Assembly (NCBI GenBank): GCA_030665485.1
Contig: DAOUZV010000003.1
Coordinates: forward strand, 1-21,551
DNA length: 21,551 nt
DNA from: Chloroflexota bacterium
GTDB lineage: Bacteria > Chloroflexota > Dehalococcoidia > JABGRK01
Reading direction: 5' to 3'
Numbering within the stretch: the first letter of the stretch is position 1; every line of letters begins with the position of its first letter. Positions 1-6,850 of the stretch are shown here, piece by piece. Under the pieces are notes generated by a model. That model was not told the DNA's origin. It did no database searches and saw nothing but the letters and a program-made list of their open reading frames with translations. The translations under genes were made by a program, and so were the position numbers.

Positions 1-1
1 C

Positions 2-247
2 GTATCCAAGATGGGACGGGCGATTATTGCCACGGGCATCACCACTTTAGGCGGTTTCGGCGTTCTCATCGCCTCCAGCTTCCCCATGATGAGTGACTTC
101 GGCGTTGTTACCGTTGCCGGCGTTGCGTTGTGCATGATAAGCGCCATTGTGGTGATGCCGCCGCTGATGGTTTGGTGGGATAATTTAATAGCCAGACGGC
201 GTGCCAAAAAACGGGCGGCTGTGGCCGATTTCACTAACAAAAGGTAG
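2..247 (+). CDS. MMPL/RND-family transporter, C-terminal fragment (cut by window edge)
   Basis: Only the last 81 residues are present and the frame is open to the window edge. The visible part has a GRAI(I/V)ATG-TT-GGFG segment followed by two hydrophobic helices, an aspartate-glycine turn (MMSDFGVVT), a long hydrophobic stretch ending in MPPLMVWWD, and a basic tail (ARRRAKKRA). This is the usual end of MMPL/HAE3-type RND permeases, which move lipids or hydrophobic compounds across the cytoplasmic membrane using the proton gradient. Family membership is from the pattern of the last transmembrane helices. The substrate cannot be judged from this fragment. Confidence 0.8.
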   Translation, partial: VSKMGRAIIATGITTLGGFGVLIASSFPMMSDFGVVTVAGVALCMISAIVVMPPLMVWWDNLIARRRAKKRAAVADFTNKR

Positions 248-285
248 TATTTTTAAGGCAAATGGGCCATTTTATCACAAATAGC

Positions 286-314
286 TTGACAATCTTTAGA
301 AAATGAGGTATCCT
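286..314 (+). promoter_or_regulatory. Sigma-70-type promoter of DUF5679 copy 1
   Basis: TTGACA at 286-291 and TATCCT at 309-314 are 17 bases apart, 26 bases before the start codon of the small gene. The second DUF5679 copy has the same two hexamers with the same spacing, which supports both. Confidence 0.7.
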
Positions 315-340
315 GCACGCAAATCAAGGAGGTGAACGGA

Positions 341-481
341 ATGCAAGCATATTGTATGAAGTGCCGCGCCAAGAAGGATATGAAGGATGCGAAGCAGATT
401 ACCATGAAGAATGGTAAGCCAGCAACCCAGGGCGTTTGTCCCACCTGTGGCACCAAGATGTTCAGAATTGGTAAGGGATAG
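341..481 (+). CDS. DUF5679-type small four-cysteine protein, copy 1
   Basis: A 46-residue protein with two CxxC pairs (YCMKC at residues 4-8 and VCPTC at 32-36), which suggests a small zinc ribbon. Between them lies a basic stretch and the conserved TMKNGKPATQG block. It matches what I recall as DUF5679, a family of unknown function with many Chloroflexota members. The start is set by a strong Shine-Dalgarno sequence, AAGGAGGTG at 326-334, and by its own promoter. A near-identical paralogue lies at 2465-2605 (43 of 46 residues the same; differences Q2E, D13E, T35S), while about 25 of 141 bases differ, mostly synonymous, so both copies look selected. Function is unknown; a nucleic-acid or ribosome-associated role would only be a guess. 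Confidence 0.85.
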   Translation: MQAYCMKCRAKKDMKDAKQITMKNGKPATQGVCPTCGTKMFRIGKG

Positions 482-522
482 TTTGCTGGTATTATTGGTT
501 TAGTGGATCAAACAATGTGATG

Positions 523-553
523 AAGGCCGGGTTTTTTAAAGCTCGGCCTTTTG
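523..553 (+). terminator. Intrinsic terminator after DUF5679 copy 1
   Basis: AAGGCCG (523-529) pairs with CGGCCTT (544-550), followed by a short T run. It lies about 40 bases after the stop codon. The rest of 482-686 holds no gene that I can support; TTGCATGCAA at 585-594 is a perfect 10-base palindrome of unknown meaning. Confidence 0.7.
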
Positions 554-686
554 CGTTACCGCGCTTTTTCTATTACATTTATAGTTGCATGCAATCGCGG
601 GTGGGCTGATTTATTATACTCCTCCTTTTTAAGGCGTAGCGGTGATCGTCTGCTTGCAGTTATCCCTGATGGTTTTGGGAAATGGT

Positions 687-1043
687 CTAGCTTACCAGTT
701 TTTCGAAGCTGCTGATGAGGGTCTCGGGATCGAATGGTTTTACTATATAATCGTTTGCGCCCAGTGCCATGGCCTTGCTGATGGCTTCGTTTTCCGCCCT
801 GGCGCTGGAAATGAGTATTGGAATATCTGATGTGAGGCGCACTTGTTCAATTATTTGATTGCCGTCGATATCGGGCAGCCCCAAGTCCAGTATAATTACA
901 TCGGGCTGTTCCTGTTCTAGAAGCTCCATACCTTTGCGGCCCGTGCTGGATGATAACACGGTTACCTCCGGCTTGTAGATCTCAAAGCACACGCGGATCA
1001 CTTCCATGGTGCCAGGGTCATCTTCTATCACAAGTACCTTCAA
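687..1043 (-). CDS. Receiver-only response regulator (CheY-like)
   Basis: A 118-residue protein made of a single receiver domain with no output domain. The acidic pocket is E7/D8/D9, the phosphoacceptor is D53 (IILDLGLPDIDG), the switch serine is S79 or S80, and the conserved lysine is K102 (IVKPFDP). Length fits a stand-alone receiver. The start is a TTG preceded by GGAGGGG with proper spacing. Immediately upstream (23 bases) is the last 27 codons of a histidine kinase gene, which presumably was its partner; the rest of that kinase is missing. The regulator is therefore now an orphan locally and must take phosphate from a kinase elsewhere or be losing its function. With no output domain it probably acts by protein contact. 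Confidence 0.9.
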   Translation of the reverse strand: MKVLVIEDDPGTMEVIRVCFEIYKPEVTVLSSSTGRKGMELLEQEQPDVIILDLGLPDIDGNQIIEQVRLTSDIPILISSARAENEAISKAMALGANDYIVKPFDPETLISSFEKLVS

Positions 1044-1066
1044 GTTGCCCCTCCATAATCACGTGA

Positions 1067-1150
1067 TCAGCTAATCTTTTGCTCCAGTGGAAGTGTTACG
1101 GCAAAGGCAGTACCTTTGCCCTCTTCACTCTTAAGCCTTATTGTACCATA
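1067..1150 (-). pseudogene. Remnant of a histidine kinase (last 27 codons)
   Basis: Read on the minus strand, this stretch encodes YGTIRLKSEEGKGTAFAVTL followed by PLEQKIS and a stop. It matches the end of a HATPase_c domain: the G-(G)-x-I-x-x-x-S-E-x-G-x-G-T-x-F-x-x-x-L-P pattern with the G2 box. An in-frame stop (1151-1153) precedes it, no start codon is available, and the hydroxyglutarate oxidase gene ends at 1191, so no room remains for the kinase. Its stop lies 23 bases before the response regulator start, normal kinase-regulator operon spacing. I read it as the tail of a kinase gene removed by deletion or rearrangement. Confidence 0.75.
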
Positions 1151-1190
1151 TCATTTTGGTCCCAGTTAGGTATCAGTTTAGATAGTTTTA

Positions 1191-2318
1191 CTAGAGTAAG
1201 GGCTTTACCATTGCGGTGACGTATCTGGCTATGGCGGGCGATGCGGTTAAGCCGGGCGACTCGATGCCGATGAGGTTTATCAGGCCGGGAAGTCCCTTAT
1301 CACTCTCCTGCTGAATGATGAAATCGCGGTATTCCTCGTCAGGCCCCTGAAGCTTGGGCCTCACCCCCGCCATCTCTGGCTCAAGATCGTCGTATTCTAT
1401 GAAAGGCAGAAACGTTTTGGCCGAATCGAAAAACATCTGTTTCTTCTTTATATCTACGCTGTACTCTATGCTATTTACGTATTCCACGCTTGGTCCCAGC
1501 CTCATGCGTCCGTCCAGCCCCAGCGTGACGTGCACGCCCAGTCCGGTGGTTTTTACCGGCGGTACGGGATACACCAGTCGACTCACCAGTTTCTGCTTGC
1601 CGTTGCCCACGCTGAAGTACTCACCCTTGCAGAAGTGCAGCCTGTATCCCGCCTCGTCGACATCGATGCCCGCCAAAGCGGCCACTTTATCGGAATGGAG
1701 TCCGGCGCAGTTTATAATTACCCTCGTATTGAAGGTGAATGTTTCATCATCATTGGCAGCCGTTACCCTGTATCCGTCTGCCGTTTTCTCTATGGCCGTA
1801 ACCTCCGCGCGGTAGGCGATGTGGGCGTCGTTTCTGGTGGCGATGGCTATGAAGCACTGCATCAGCCCGTGCGAGTCTACGACGCCGGTGGTTGGGCAAT
1901 ACAGCGCCGCTAAAGCGGTGATATTCGGCTCCATCTTCTCTATCTCGCTTTTGGGAATGATCTTCAGTCCTGGCGTGCCGTTGGCCTGTCCTTTTTTGAG
2001 CAGTGCTTCGATTTCTCCGATCTCTTCGTCGCAGGTGGCTACCACCAGCTTGGTAAGGTTTTTGTGCTCCACACCGTACTCTTGGCATAGTTGGTACAGC
2101 AAAGCGTTGCCCTCAACGCAGGTTGCAGCCTTGATCGAGTTTGCCGGATAATAGATGCCGGAGTGTATGACCTCGCTGTTGCGGCTGCTGGTCTCTTGGC
2201 CGAAGGTGTCGTTCTTTTCCAAGATATAGATTTGCTTATCGCCCTTCGATATCTCGGCAGCAATGGCCAGCCCCACCACGCCGGCGCCGATGATGGTTAC
2301 GTCGGCTGCATATGACAT
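1191..2318 (-). CDS. lhgO: L-2-hydroxyglutarate oxidase/dehydrogenase-like FAD protein
   Basis: A 375-residue member of the DAO family of flavoproteins. The N-terminus has the FAD-binding Rossmann motif GAGVVG at residues 11-16 with the acidic E34 at the end of the second strand. It continues with SSRNSEVIHSGIYYP at 44-58, the signature region of L-2-hydroxyglutarate oxidases, where the histidine lies near the flavin. The C-terminus has the GIESPGLTASPAIARYV block that closes the FAD site. Family members oxidise L-2-hydroxyglutarate to 2-oxoglutarate and pass electrons to quinone or another acceptor. The start ATG follows GAGGGG. It is a single gene between the histidine kinase remnant and the second DUF5679 cassette; no neighbour explains its role. 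A related 2-hydroxyacid or glycerol-3-phosphate-type substrate remains possible. Confidence 0.82.
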   Translation of the reverse strand: MSYAADVTIIGAGVVGLAIAAEISKGDKQIYILEKNDTFGQETSSRNSEVIHSGIYYPANSIKAATCVEGNALLYQLCQEYGVEHKNLTKLVVATCDEEIGEIEALLKKGQANGTPGLKIIPKSEIEKMEPNITALAALYCPTTGVVDSHGLMQCFIAIATRNDAHIAYRAEVTAIEKTADGYRVTAANDDETFTFNTRVIINCAGLHSDKVAALAGIDVDEAGYRLHFCKGEYFSVGNGKQKLVSRLVYPVPPVKTTGLGVHVTLGLDGRMRLGPSVEYVNSIEYSVDIKKKQMFFDSAKTFLPFIEYDDLEPEMAGVRPKLQGPDEEYRDFIIQQESDKGLPGLINLIGIESPGLTASPAIARYVTAMVKPLL

Positions 2319-2411
2319 ATCTTGAAATCCCCTCTCGTCCCAAATGATCTTTTTCTATAGCCAATATAGCATAAATCGGGTTGATTTTTTAAACGAATAT
2401 ACCAAAGGGGC

Positions 2412-2440
2412 TTGACAGTCTCCAATTAATAGTATATCCT
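2412..2440 (+). promoter_or_regulatory. Sigma-70-type promoter of DUF5679 copy 2
   Basis: TTGACA at 2412-2417 and TATCCT at 2435-2440, 17-base spacer, 24 bases before the start codon. Hexamers and spacing are identical to those of copy 1 although the spacer sequence has diverged. Confidence 0.72.
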
Positions 2441-2464
2441 ACTTTCCTACAAGGAGGTGGACAA

Positions 2465-2605
2465 ATGGAAGCATATTGCATGAAGTGTCGCGCCAAGAAA
2501 GAGATGAAAGATGCAAAGCAGATTACCATGAAAAACGGTAAGCCTGCGACACAGGGTGTATGCCCGTCCTGCGGTACCAAGATGTTCCGCATCGGCAAAG
2601 GCTAG
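2465..2605 (+). CDS. DUF5679-type small four-cysteine protein, copy 2
   Basis: A 46-residue paralogue of the protein at 341-481, with the same two CxxC pairs (YCMKC, VCPSC) and the TMKNGKPATQG core. AAGGAGGTGG at 2451-2460 places the start at the ATG at 2465. It has its own promoter and a strong terminator downstream, so it is a stand-alone transcription unit like copy 1. The two copies point the same way, 2124 bases apart, and enclose the response regulator, the kinase remnant and the flavoprotein. Function unknown. Confidence 0.85.
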   Translation: MEAYCMKCRAKKEMKDAKQITMKNGKPATQGVCPSCGTKMFRIGKG

Positions 2606-2679
2606 GAAAGTTAAAAACCGAATAGCCTAAAAGTGCCGAAGAGGTGGCTTCTCCACCTTCTTCAGCTAGAGTTTTGGAA

Positions 2680-2712
2680 AAAATAAGGGGCTTACTTAAA
2701 GCCCCTTATTTT
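2680..2712. terminator. Bidirectional intrinsic terminator between DUF5679 copy 2 and cutA
   Basis: A 14-bp perfect stem (2680-2693 with 2699-2712) around a 5-base loop, rich in GGGGC/GCCCC at the top and with A runs on the left and T runs on the right. It can stop the plus-strand DUF5679 transcript and the minus-strand cutA transcript. A weaker hairpin (AGGTGG/CCACCT, 2642-2658) precedes it. Confidence 0.85.
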
Positions 2713-2734
2713 ATTTCCGTTCTACCGCTTAGTT

Positions 2735-3058
2735 CTACTTGGTTTCCTCTTTTAGCCAGTTCAAATAATCCTGGTTACCTCCTATTATCGGTAGCGCTAT
2801 TACCTCCGGCACATCGTAGCTGTGAGCTGATTTTACCGCTTCAACCACGTCATCCAACAGGGATCGCTTTGTTTTAAGTACCAGCATGCACTCGATCTCT
2901 GATTCCAGAACGCCCTGCCACCAGAATATAGAACTTACTCTAGGTACGATATTGGCGCAGGCGATGAAGCGCTTCCCCAGCAGCAGTTTGGCGATACCCT
3001 GCGCTTCTTGTTCATCTGCGGTGGTGATGAAAATAATGATTTCGGTTGGCTCTTTCAT
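2735..3058 (-). CDS. cutA: CutA-family divalent cation tolerance protein
   Basis: A 107-residue protein that covers the whole CutA1 domain: IIIFITTADEQEAQGIAKLL at the N-terminus, then the conserved ACANIVPRVSSIFWWQG block with its cysteine, the E-x-E-C-M-L-VLKT strand, and HSYDVPEVIALPI near the end. CutA1 forms trimers of ferredoxin-like folds; it has been linked to copper and other divalent ion tolerance, but its molecular role is not settled. The ATG at 3058 is preferred over an upstream TTG at 3064, because AGGA lies at a proper distance only from the ATG. The gene starts 8 bases after the fdhD stop, so it is the last gene of the minus-strand operon, ahead of a strong terminator. Confidence 0.9.
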   Translation of the reverse strand: MKEPTEIIIFITTADEQEAQGIAKLLLGKRFIACANIVPRVSSIFWWQGVLESEIECMLVLKTKRSLLDDVVEAVKSAHSYDVPEVIALPIIGGNQDYLNWLKEETK

Positions 3059-3066
3059 AATCAATC

Positions 3067-3858
3067 CTACTTATTGCTATTGATTATTCTTTGCGGGTGA
3101 GTGTATACGTTCATTCGCGTTCCTCGGACGAAGCCGACAAGCGTTATTCCCAAATCATAGGCCAGCTTTACCCCAACGCTGGTGGGCGCCGATCTCGATA
3201 TAATAATTGGTATATTCCGCTTGAGTACCTTAAGCAGTATCTCAGACGATATTCTGCCGCTGGTTAGTATGATTCGGTTTTCCATCGATATGTCGTTGAG
3301 CATGCACTCGCCGATGATCTTGTCTATAGCGTTGTGACGGCCTATATCTTCTTTGAATATAAGAACGCTTTCTGCATCGCACAGGGCGGCGCTGTGCACC
3401 CCACCCGTTTCTTTGAAAATCTGGGATTGGTTATGGAAATCCTTGACCAGTGTGAAGATGGCGTTTGTCGAAATCGTCATGTCCGATTTCACTTCGGCGA
3501 GTGTTTGGGCGTCTGCCAGGCTGTACAACGATGCGCCGCGTCCGCACCCGGATGTTATCAGTCGTTTGAAGGCAAGCTCGCCCTCCGGCTGCTTTTCGGC
3601 GATGGTTTCTACGCGCACTATGCCTTTTGCCTCATCGACGCTTACCTTTGCGATATCGCTTTTATCGGCAAGCAAACCCTCCGAGAACAGGTAGCCGATA
3701 CCCAGATACTTGAGGTCTATGGGCGAGCAGAGCAGAGTTACCAGCTCCTGATTGTTGAGGATGATGGTTATGGGTGCCTCGATTATTACGACATCCTCGA
3801 TATCTTCTCTGCCATCATTGGTGTAGCGCTGTATATAGAGCTTTTCTACGTGTTCCAT
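3067..3858 (-). CDS. fdhD: FdhD, sulfur carrier for formate dehydrogenase maturation
   Basis: A 263-residue protein with the FdhD layout: EAPITIILNNQELVTLLCSP at the N-terminus, YLFSEGLL, the cysteine loop ITSGCGRGASLY around C105, KETGGVHSAAL, FKEDIGRHNAIDK, and near the end ISRSAPTSVGVKLAYDLG. FdhD takes sulfur from the cysteine desulfurase and delivers it to the molybdenum or tungsten bis-MGD cofactor of formate dehydrogenase. In E. coli the loop carries two cysteines (CxxC); here only one is present (CGRG). The start is the ATG at 3858, a codon inside the longest frame, with AAGGA 7 bases upstream. It lies two genes after the cysteine desulfurase, which fits the partnership. No formate dehydrogenase gene is in the window. 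Confidence 0.92.
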   Translation of the reverse strand: MEHVEKLYIQRYTNDGREDIEDVVIIEAPITIILNNQELVTLLCSPIDLKYLGIGYLFSEGLLADKSDIAKVSVDEAKGIVRVETIAEKQPEGELAFKRLITSGCGRGASLYSLADAQTLAEVKSDMTISTNAIFTLVKDFHNQSQIFKETGGVHSAALCDAESVLIFKEDIGRHNAIDKIIGECMLNDISMENRIILTSGRISSEILLKVLKRNIPIIISRSAPTSVGVKLAYDLGITLVGFVRGTRMNVYTHPQRIINSNK

Positions 3859-3881
3859 CACCTTTTCCTTATAAATCGCTG

Positions 3882-4280
3882 TTATGCGTTAAGTTTCTCA
3901 TGTTCCTTCTTCATACACTTGTCCATGACTACCATAAGCCCTGCATCTTTGGCTCTGGCTGCGGCCTCTTCGTTTATCACGCCCTCCTGCATCCACACGG
4001 CCTTCGCCTTTATCTGGATGGCATCATCGACTATGGGCGGAACATCCTCAGATTTGCGGAATATCTGCACCACATCCACCTTGCCTGGTACGGAGTTCAA
4101 ATCAGGATAGGCTTTTTGGCCGAAGACTTCATACTCTCTGGGGTTGACAGGGATTATGGTGTAGTCGTGATCCTTGAGGTAGCCGGCCGCTATGTTGCTG
4201 GGCCTTTCCGGGTTACTGGATAGTCCCACTACCGCTATCACTTTACTGCTGTTAAGGATGGTTTCTTCCACGCTACTCAT
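3882..4280 (-). CDS. CoA-binding domain protein (YccU-like)
   Basis: A 132-residue single-domain protein with the Rossmann-like CoA_binding fold: VIAVVGLSSNPERPSNIAAGYL at the N-terminus, then IIPVNPREYEVFGQKAYPDL, VDVVQIFRKSEDVPPIVDDA, and the end AVWMQEGVINEEAAARAKDAGLM with a final conserved cysteine. Family members bind CoA or a related nucleotide; no reaction is established for the stand-alone form. AGGAGG precedes the ATG at 4280. It sits between the desulfurase (20-base gap) and fdhD (23-base gap) in one operon, but its role there is unknown. Confidence 0.88.
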   Translation of the reverse strand: MSSVEETILNSSKVIAVVGLSSNPERPSNIAAGYLKDHDYTIIPVNPREYEVFGQKAYPDLNSVPGKVDVVQIFRKSEDVPPIVDDAIQIKAKAVWMQEGVINEEAAARAKDAGLMVVMDKCMKKEHEKLNA

Positions 4281-4300
4281 ATGCCTATCCTCCTCTTGCT

Positions 4301-5464
4301 TTAAGAGTGTTTTATGAGCGGTGACATTGATCTTAGTCTTTGAACGATCTTGGGCAGAGTTTCCATCACGTGATCGATTTCTTCATCTGTATTCATCCTG
4401 CCTAGGGTAAATCTGATGGTGCTGCGCGCCTGATCGGGGGGTACGCCCAGTGCCAGCATGACGTGCGACGGGTCCAGACTGGACGAGGTACATGCCGAGC
4501 CGCTGGAGGCGCATATGCCCTCAATATCCAGGTTGAGCAGGATCGATTCTCCCTCAACATATCCTACACGCAGGTTAACGTTGTTGGGAAGCCGCTTTAC
4601 GGGATGCCCTGTCATATAAACATCATCGATACGCTCAATAATTCCGCTGGTCAACCTATCGCGCAGTGTGGTAATCCTGGCCGCTTCCCGGGTAAGCTCA
4701 CAGAGGGCCATCTCTGCGGCAACGCCGAATCCGACGACGCCGGCCACGTTTTCTGTGCTGGCCCGCCTGTTCTTTTCCTGCTCGCCGCCGTGCAGATATT
4801 TGTCGATTACGGTGCCTTTTCTGATATAAAGAGCTCCCGTGCCTTTGGGTCCATACAGTTTGTGTGCAGACATTGAAAGCAGGTTTACTCCAAGCAGGTT
4901 AACATCTATCGGGATATGGCCTGCCGTCTGCACCGCATCGGTATGAAAGCAGACGTTTGCCTCTCTGGCTATCTTGCTGATTTCGGCGATGGGCTGGATG
5001 GTGCCGACCTCGTTGTTGGCGTGCATTACGCTGATGAGGATTGTTTTATTCGTTATAACCTTTTTCACATCGCCCGGATCGACGAGCCCGTACCCGTCGA
5101 CGGGGAGATACGTTACATCGAAACCGCGTTTTTCCATCCAGCGGCAGGTGTCCAGCACCGCGTGATGTTCGATTGGTGTGGTGATTATGTGGTTGCCTTT
5201 TTCTTGGTTGGCGTAGGCCTTGCCCTGTATGGCGTAGTTATCGGCCTCGGTGCCGCCACTGGTAAAGACTATCTCATCGGCATTTGCACCGATAAGTTTT
5301 GCAACTTTTTCTCTAGCCTCGGCCAGCGCCTCCCTGGCCTCCGCGCCGTATGAATAGACGCTGGAGGGATTGCCGAAAGAATCGGTAAAGTACGACAGCA
5401 TCGCCTGGACCACCTCGGGCCGAGCAGGTGTGGTAGCTGCATGATCAAGGTATATGCGTTTCAC
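4301..5464 (-). CDS. nifS: Cysteine desulfurase, NifS/IscS class
   Basis: A 387-residue PLP enzyme of aminotransferase class V that converts cysteine to alanine and leaves a persulfide for Fe-S clusters and other sulfur acceptors. Visible landmarks are YLDHAATTP at the N-terminus, IEHHAVL (PLP-stacking histidine), the PLP lysine in SAHKLYGPKG (K202) and the catalytic cysteine in SSGSACTSSSLDPSHV (C325). The long SGSACTS loop is of the group I NifS/IscS type. I chose the GTG at 5464, giving an MKRIYLDHAATTP start; the upstream in-frame TTG at 5476 directly abuts GGAGG and cannot use it, although the GTG spacing of 12 bases is rather long. cysE lies 66 bases upstream and the CoA-binding gene and fdhD follow. 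Confidence 0.93.
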   Translation of the reverse strand: MKRIYLDHAATTPARPEVVQAMLSYFTDSFGNPSSVYSYGAEAREALAEAREKVAKLIGANADEIVFTSGGTEADNYAIQGKAYANQEKGNHIITTPIEHHAVLDTCRWMEKRGFDVTYLPVDGYGLVDPGDVKKVITNKTILISVMHANNEVGTIQPIAEISKIAREANVCFHTDAVQTAGHIPIDVNLLGVNLLSMSAHKLYGPKGTGALYIRKGTVIDKYLHGGEQEKNRRASTENVAGVVGFGVAAEMALCELTREAARITTLRDRLTSGIIERIDDVYMTGHPVKRLPNNVNLRVGYVEGESILLNLDIEGICASSGSACTSSSLDPSHVMLALGVPPDQARSTIRFTLGRMNTDEEIDHVMETLPKIVQRLRSMSPLIKHS

Positions 5465-5530
5465 TCTGTTTTGCAACCTCCGCTAGCCGGTATTTCTCAA
5501 AACAAAAAGGTGGTATCGAGGATATGATAT

Positions 5531-6250
5531 TTACCAGACGTCATCATCGGCAAACTCGGTTTCTATCTTCTTCATAGTTTCTTCGAGATCGTCTTTTTTG
5601 GCCGTAATTCCGCCCGCTTTTTCCAGCGCCTTGATGCGTTCTTTTAGCACTTCCTGCTCCTTGAGCACGGTTCTTATAGCTTCGGCGACAGGATCGGGCA
5701 GCTTGGCGTGTTCCAGTGGTGATACCGGTTTGTGTTCGCCGGACACGATGCGCCCAGGTATGCCCACCACCGTTGCGCCCGGTGGTACAGAATGTATCAC
5801 CACGGAATTAGCGCCGATTCGCGCTCCATCGCCCACGGTGATCGGGCCCAGCAGCACAGCCGCCGCTCCCACCACCACGTTGTTGCCGATGGTGGGGTGG
5901 CGTTTTTTCTTGGCAAGGCTGGTGCCGCCAAGTACCACGCCCTGATAAAGCAGCACGTCGTCGCCGATCTCCGTCGTCTCACCTATGACAACACCCATGC
6001 CATGGTCGATGAAGAACCTTCTGCCTATCGTGGCCCCGGGGTGTATCTCGATGCCGGTGATGAAGCGACTGATGTGCGATATGCAACGCGCTAGAAACAT
6101 GAACTTATGCGTCCACAGGAAGTGTGCTATCCTATGAAACGATATGGCCTGCAGCCCGGGATAACAGAACAGTACCTCCAGCTTGCTGCGCGCCGCCGGG
6201 TCTCTGACGAACACGGTGCAGATATCTTCGCTGGATATTTTCAGCATCAT
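5531..6250 (-). CDS. cysE: Serine O-acetyltransferase (short EpsC-type CysE)
   Basis: A 239-residue enzyme that acetylates serine with acetyl-CoA, the first step of cysteine synthesis. A short helical N-terminal part (YPGLQAISFHRIAHFLW) leads into a left-handed beta-helix of hexapeptide repeats: IEIHPGATIGRRFFIDHGMG with the catalytic histidine at about 83, then VVIGETTEIGDDVLLYQGVV, LGGTSLAKKKRHPTIGNNVV and VGIPGRIV. The C-terminal 60 residues look like a charged coiled coil. It lacks the longer N-terminal domain of the enterobacterial enzyme. AAGGAG precedes the first of two adjacent ATGs. Its position just before the desulfurase suggests that this operon supplies cysteine as sulfur donor. 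The 109 bases to fur show no clear own promoter, so it may be read from the fur promoter. Confidence 0.93.
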   Translation of the reverse strand: MMLKISSEDICTVFVRDPAARSKLEVLFCYPGLQAISFHRIAHFLWTHKFMFLARCISHISRFITGIEIHPGATIGRRFFIDHGMGVVIGETTEIGDDVLLYQGVVLGGTSLAKKKRHPTIGNNVVVGAAAVLLGPITVGDGARIGANSVVIHSVPPGATVVGIPGRIVSGEHKPVSPLEHAKLPDPVAEAIRTVLKEQEVLKERIKALEKAGGITAKKDDLEETMKKIETEFADDDVW

Positions 6251-6359
6251 CTTTCTCCTTGGCCGGTATCTTTATGCGTTGGCTACCTGGTAAACGTTGC
6301 TTCCGCCGCTTGTGATATAGATAATACTACCGCACCTGGTGAGGATTTGTACATCCTCT

Positions 6360-6803
6360 TCATTGAACAGATACGTTCCCTTTGCACTTGGCGCACTGGC
6401 CGAAGATGGTGAGGTGCCGCAGGTCGGCGGTGAAGTTATGGTCGCTCGACAGTTTATCGGTAAGGGAAGTGAAGACGGACTCATCAACATCGACGACGGT
6501 TCCGCACTTCTGACAGACGAGGTGATGGTGATGGCCTTTTTCGGCCGAGTGGTAGCGCACTTTACCCTCGCCGAAGTCGGATTCGGTTACCAGTTTGAGG
6601 TTTTTGAGCAACTCCAGCGTGCGATATACGGTAGACAGATTAAGGTGGGGGTATATGGCGCGAACCTGCGAGTAGATTTCCTCAGCGCTGATGTGGTCGG
6701 TGGCACCCTCCACTGCATTTAGGATCATCATGCGCTGAGGCGTCATGCGGTAACCGAGCTCGCTAAGCTTATCGGCGGGGTCTTTATGCTGGTGTTTTTC
6801 CAT
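6360..6803 (-). CDS. Fur-family metal-dependent transcriptional regulator
   Basis: A 147-residue protein with an N-terminal winged helix (GYRMTPQRMMILNAVEGA and the recognition region HLNLSTVYRTLELL at 53-66) and a C-terminal dimerisation/metal domain. Metal-site residues are visible: the HHHH run at 91-94, and two CxxC pairs at C97/C100 and C137/C140 that fit the structural zinc site. Family members sense iron, zinc, manganese or peroxide; the sequence alone does not decide between Fur, Zur and PerR. The ATG follows GGAG at 7 bases. It is first in line before cysE-nifS and could regulate that sulfur/Fe-S cluster, though no operator was identified. Confidence 0.92.
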   Translation of the reverse strand: MEKHQHKDPADKLSELGYRMTPQRMMILNAVEGATDHISAEEIYSQVRAIYPHLNLSTVYRTLELLKNLKLVTESDFGEGKVRYHSAEKGHHHHLVCQKCGTVVDVDESVFTSLTDKLSSDHNFTADLRHLTIFGQCAKCKGNVSVQ

Positions 6804-6820
6804 ATGCTGTCTCCGCCGTT

Positions 6821-6850
6821 ATTATACCTGAAACTTTTTGCTGTTGCCAA
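6821..6850 (-). promoter_or_regulatory. Promoter of the Fur-family gene
   Basis: On the minus strand TTGGCA (6850-6845) and TATAAT (6826-6821) are 18 bases apart. The start codon is at 6803, so the mRNA leader would be only about 10 bases. The -35 and -10 boxes lie inside the end of the pyruvate kinase remnant. Confidence 0.6.

Noticed and set aside
585..594. TTGCATGCAA palindrome
   Set aside because: Perfect but short, not close to a promoter or gene start that it could regulate; likely chance.
1354..2151. Three plus-strand frames of 110 to 153 codons
   Set aside because: All are antisense to the L-2-hydroxyglutarate oxidase-like gene and lack ribosome sites or recognisable domains.
3334..4110. 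Plus-strand 258-codon open frame
   Set aside because: It is antisense to fdhD and the CoA-binding gene, which are both clearly coding; its translation has no family-like pattern.
6251..6359. Possible small minus-strand gene between the fur-type gene and cysE
   Set aside because: One frame gives a plausible-looking 28-residue stretch (DVQILTRCGSIIYITSGG) but it has no start codon of its own and begins inside the end of the fur-type gene.
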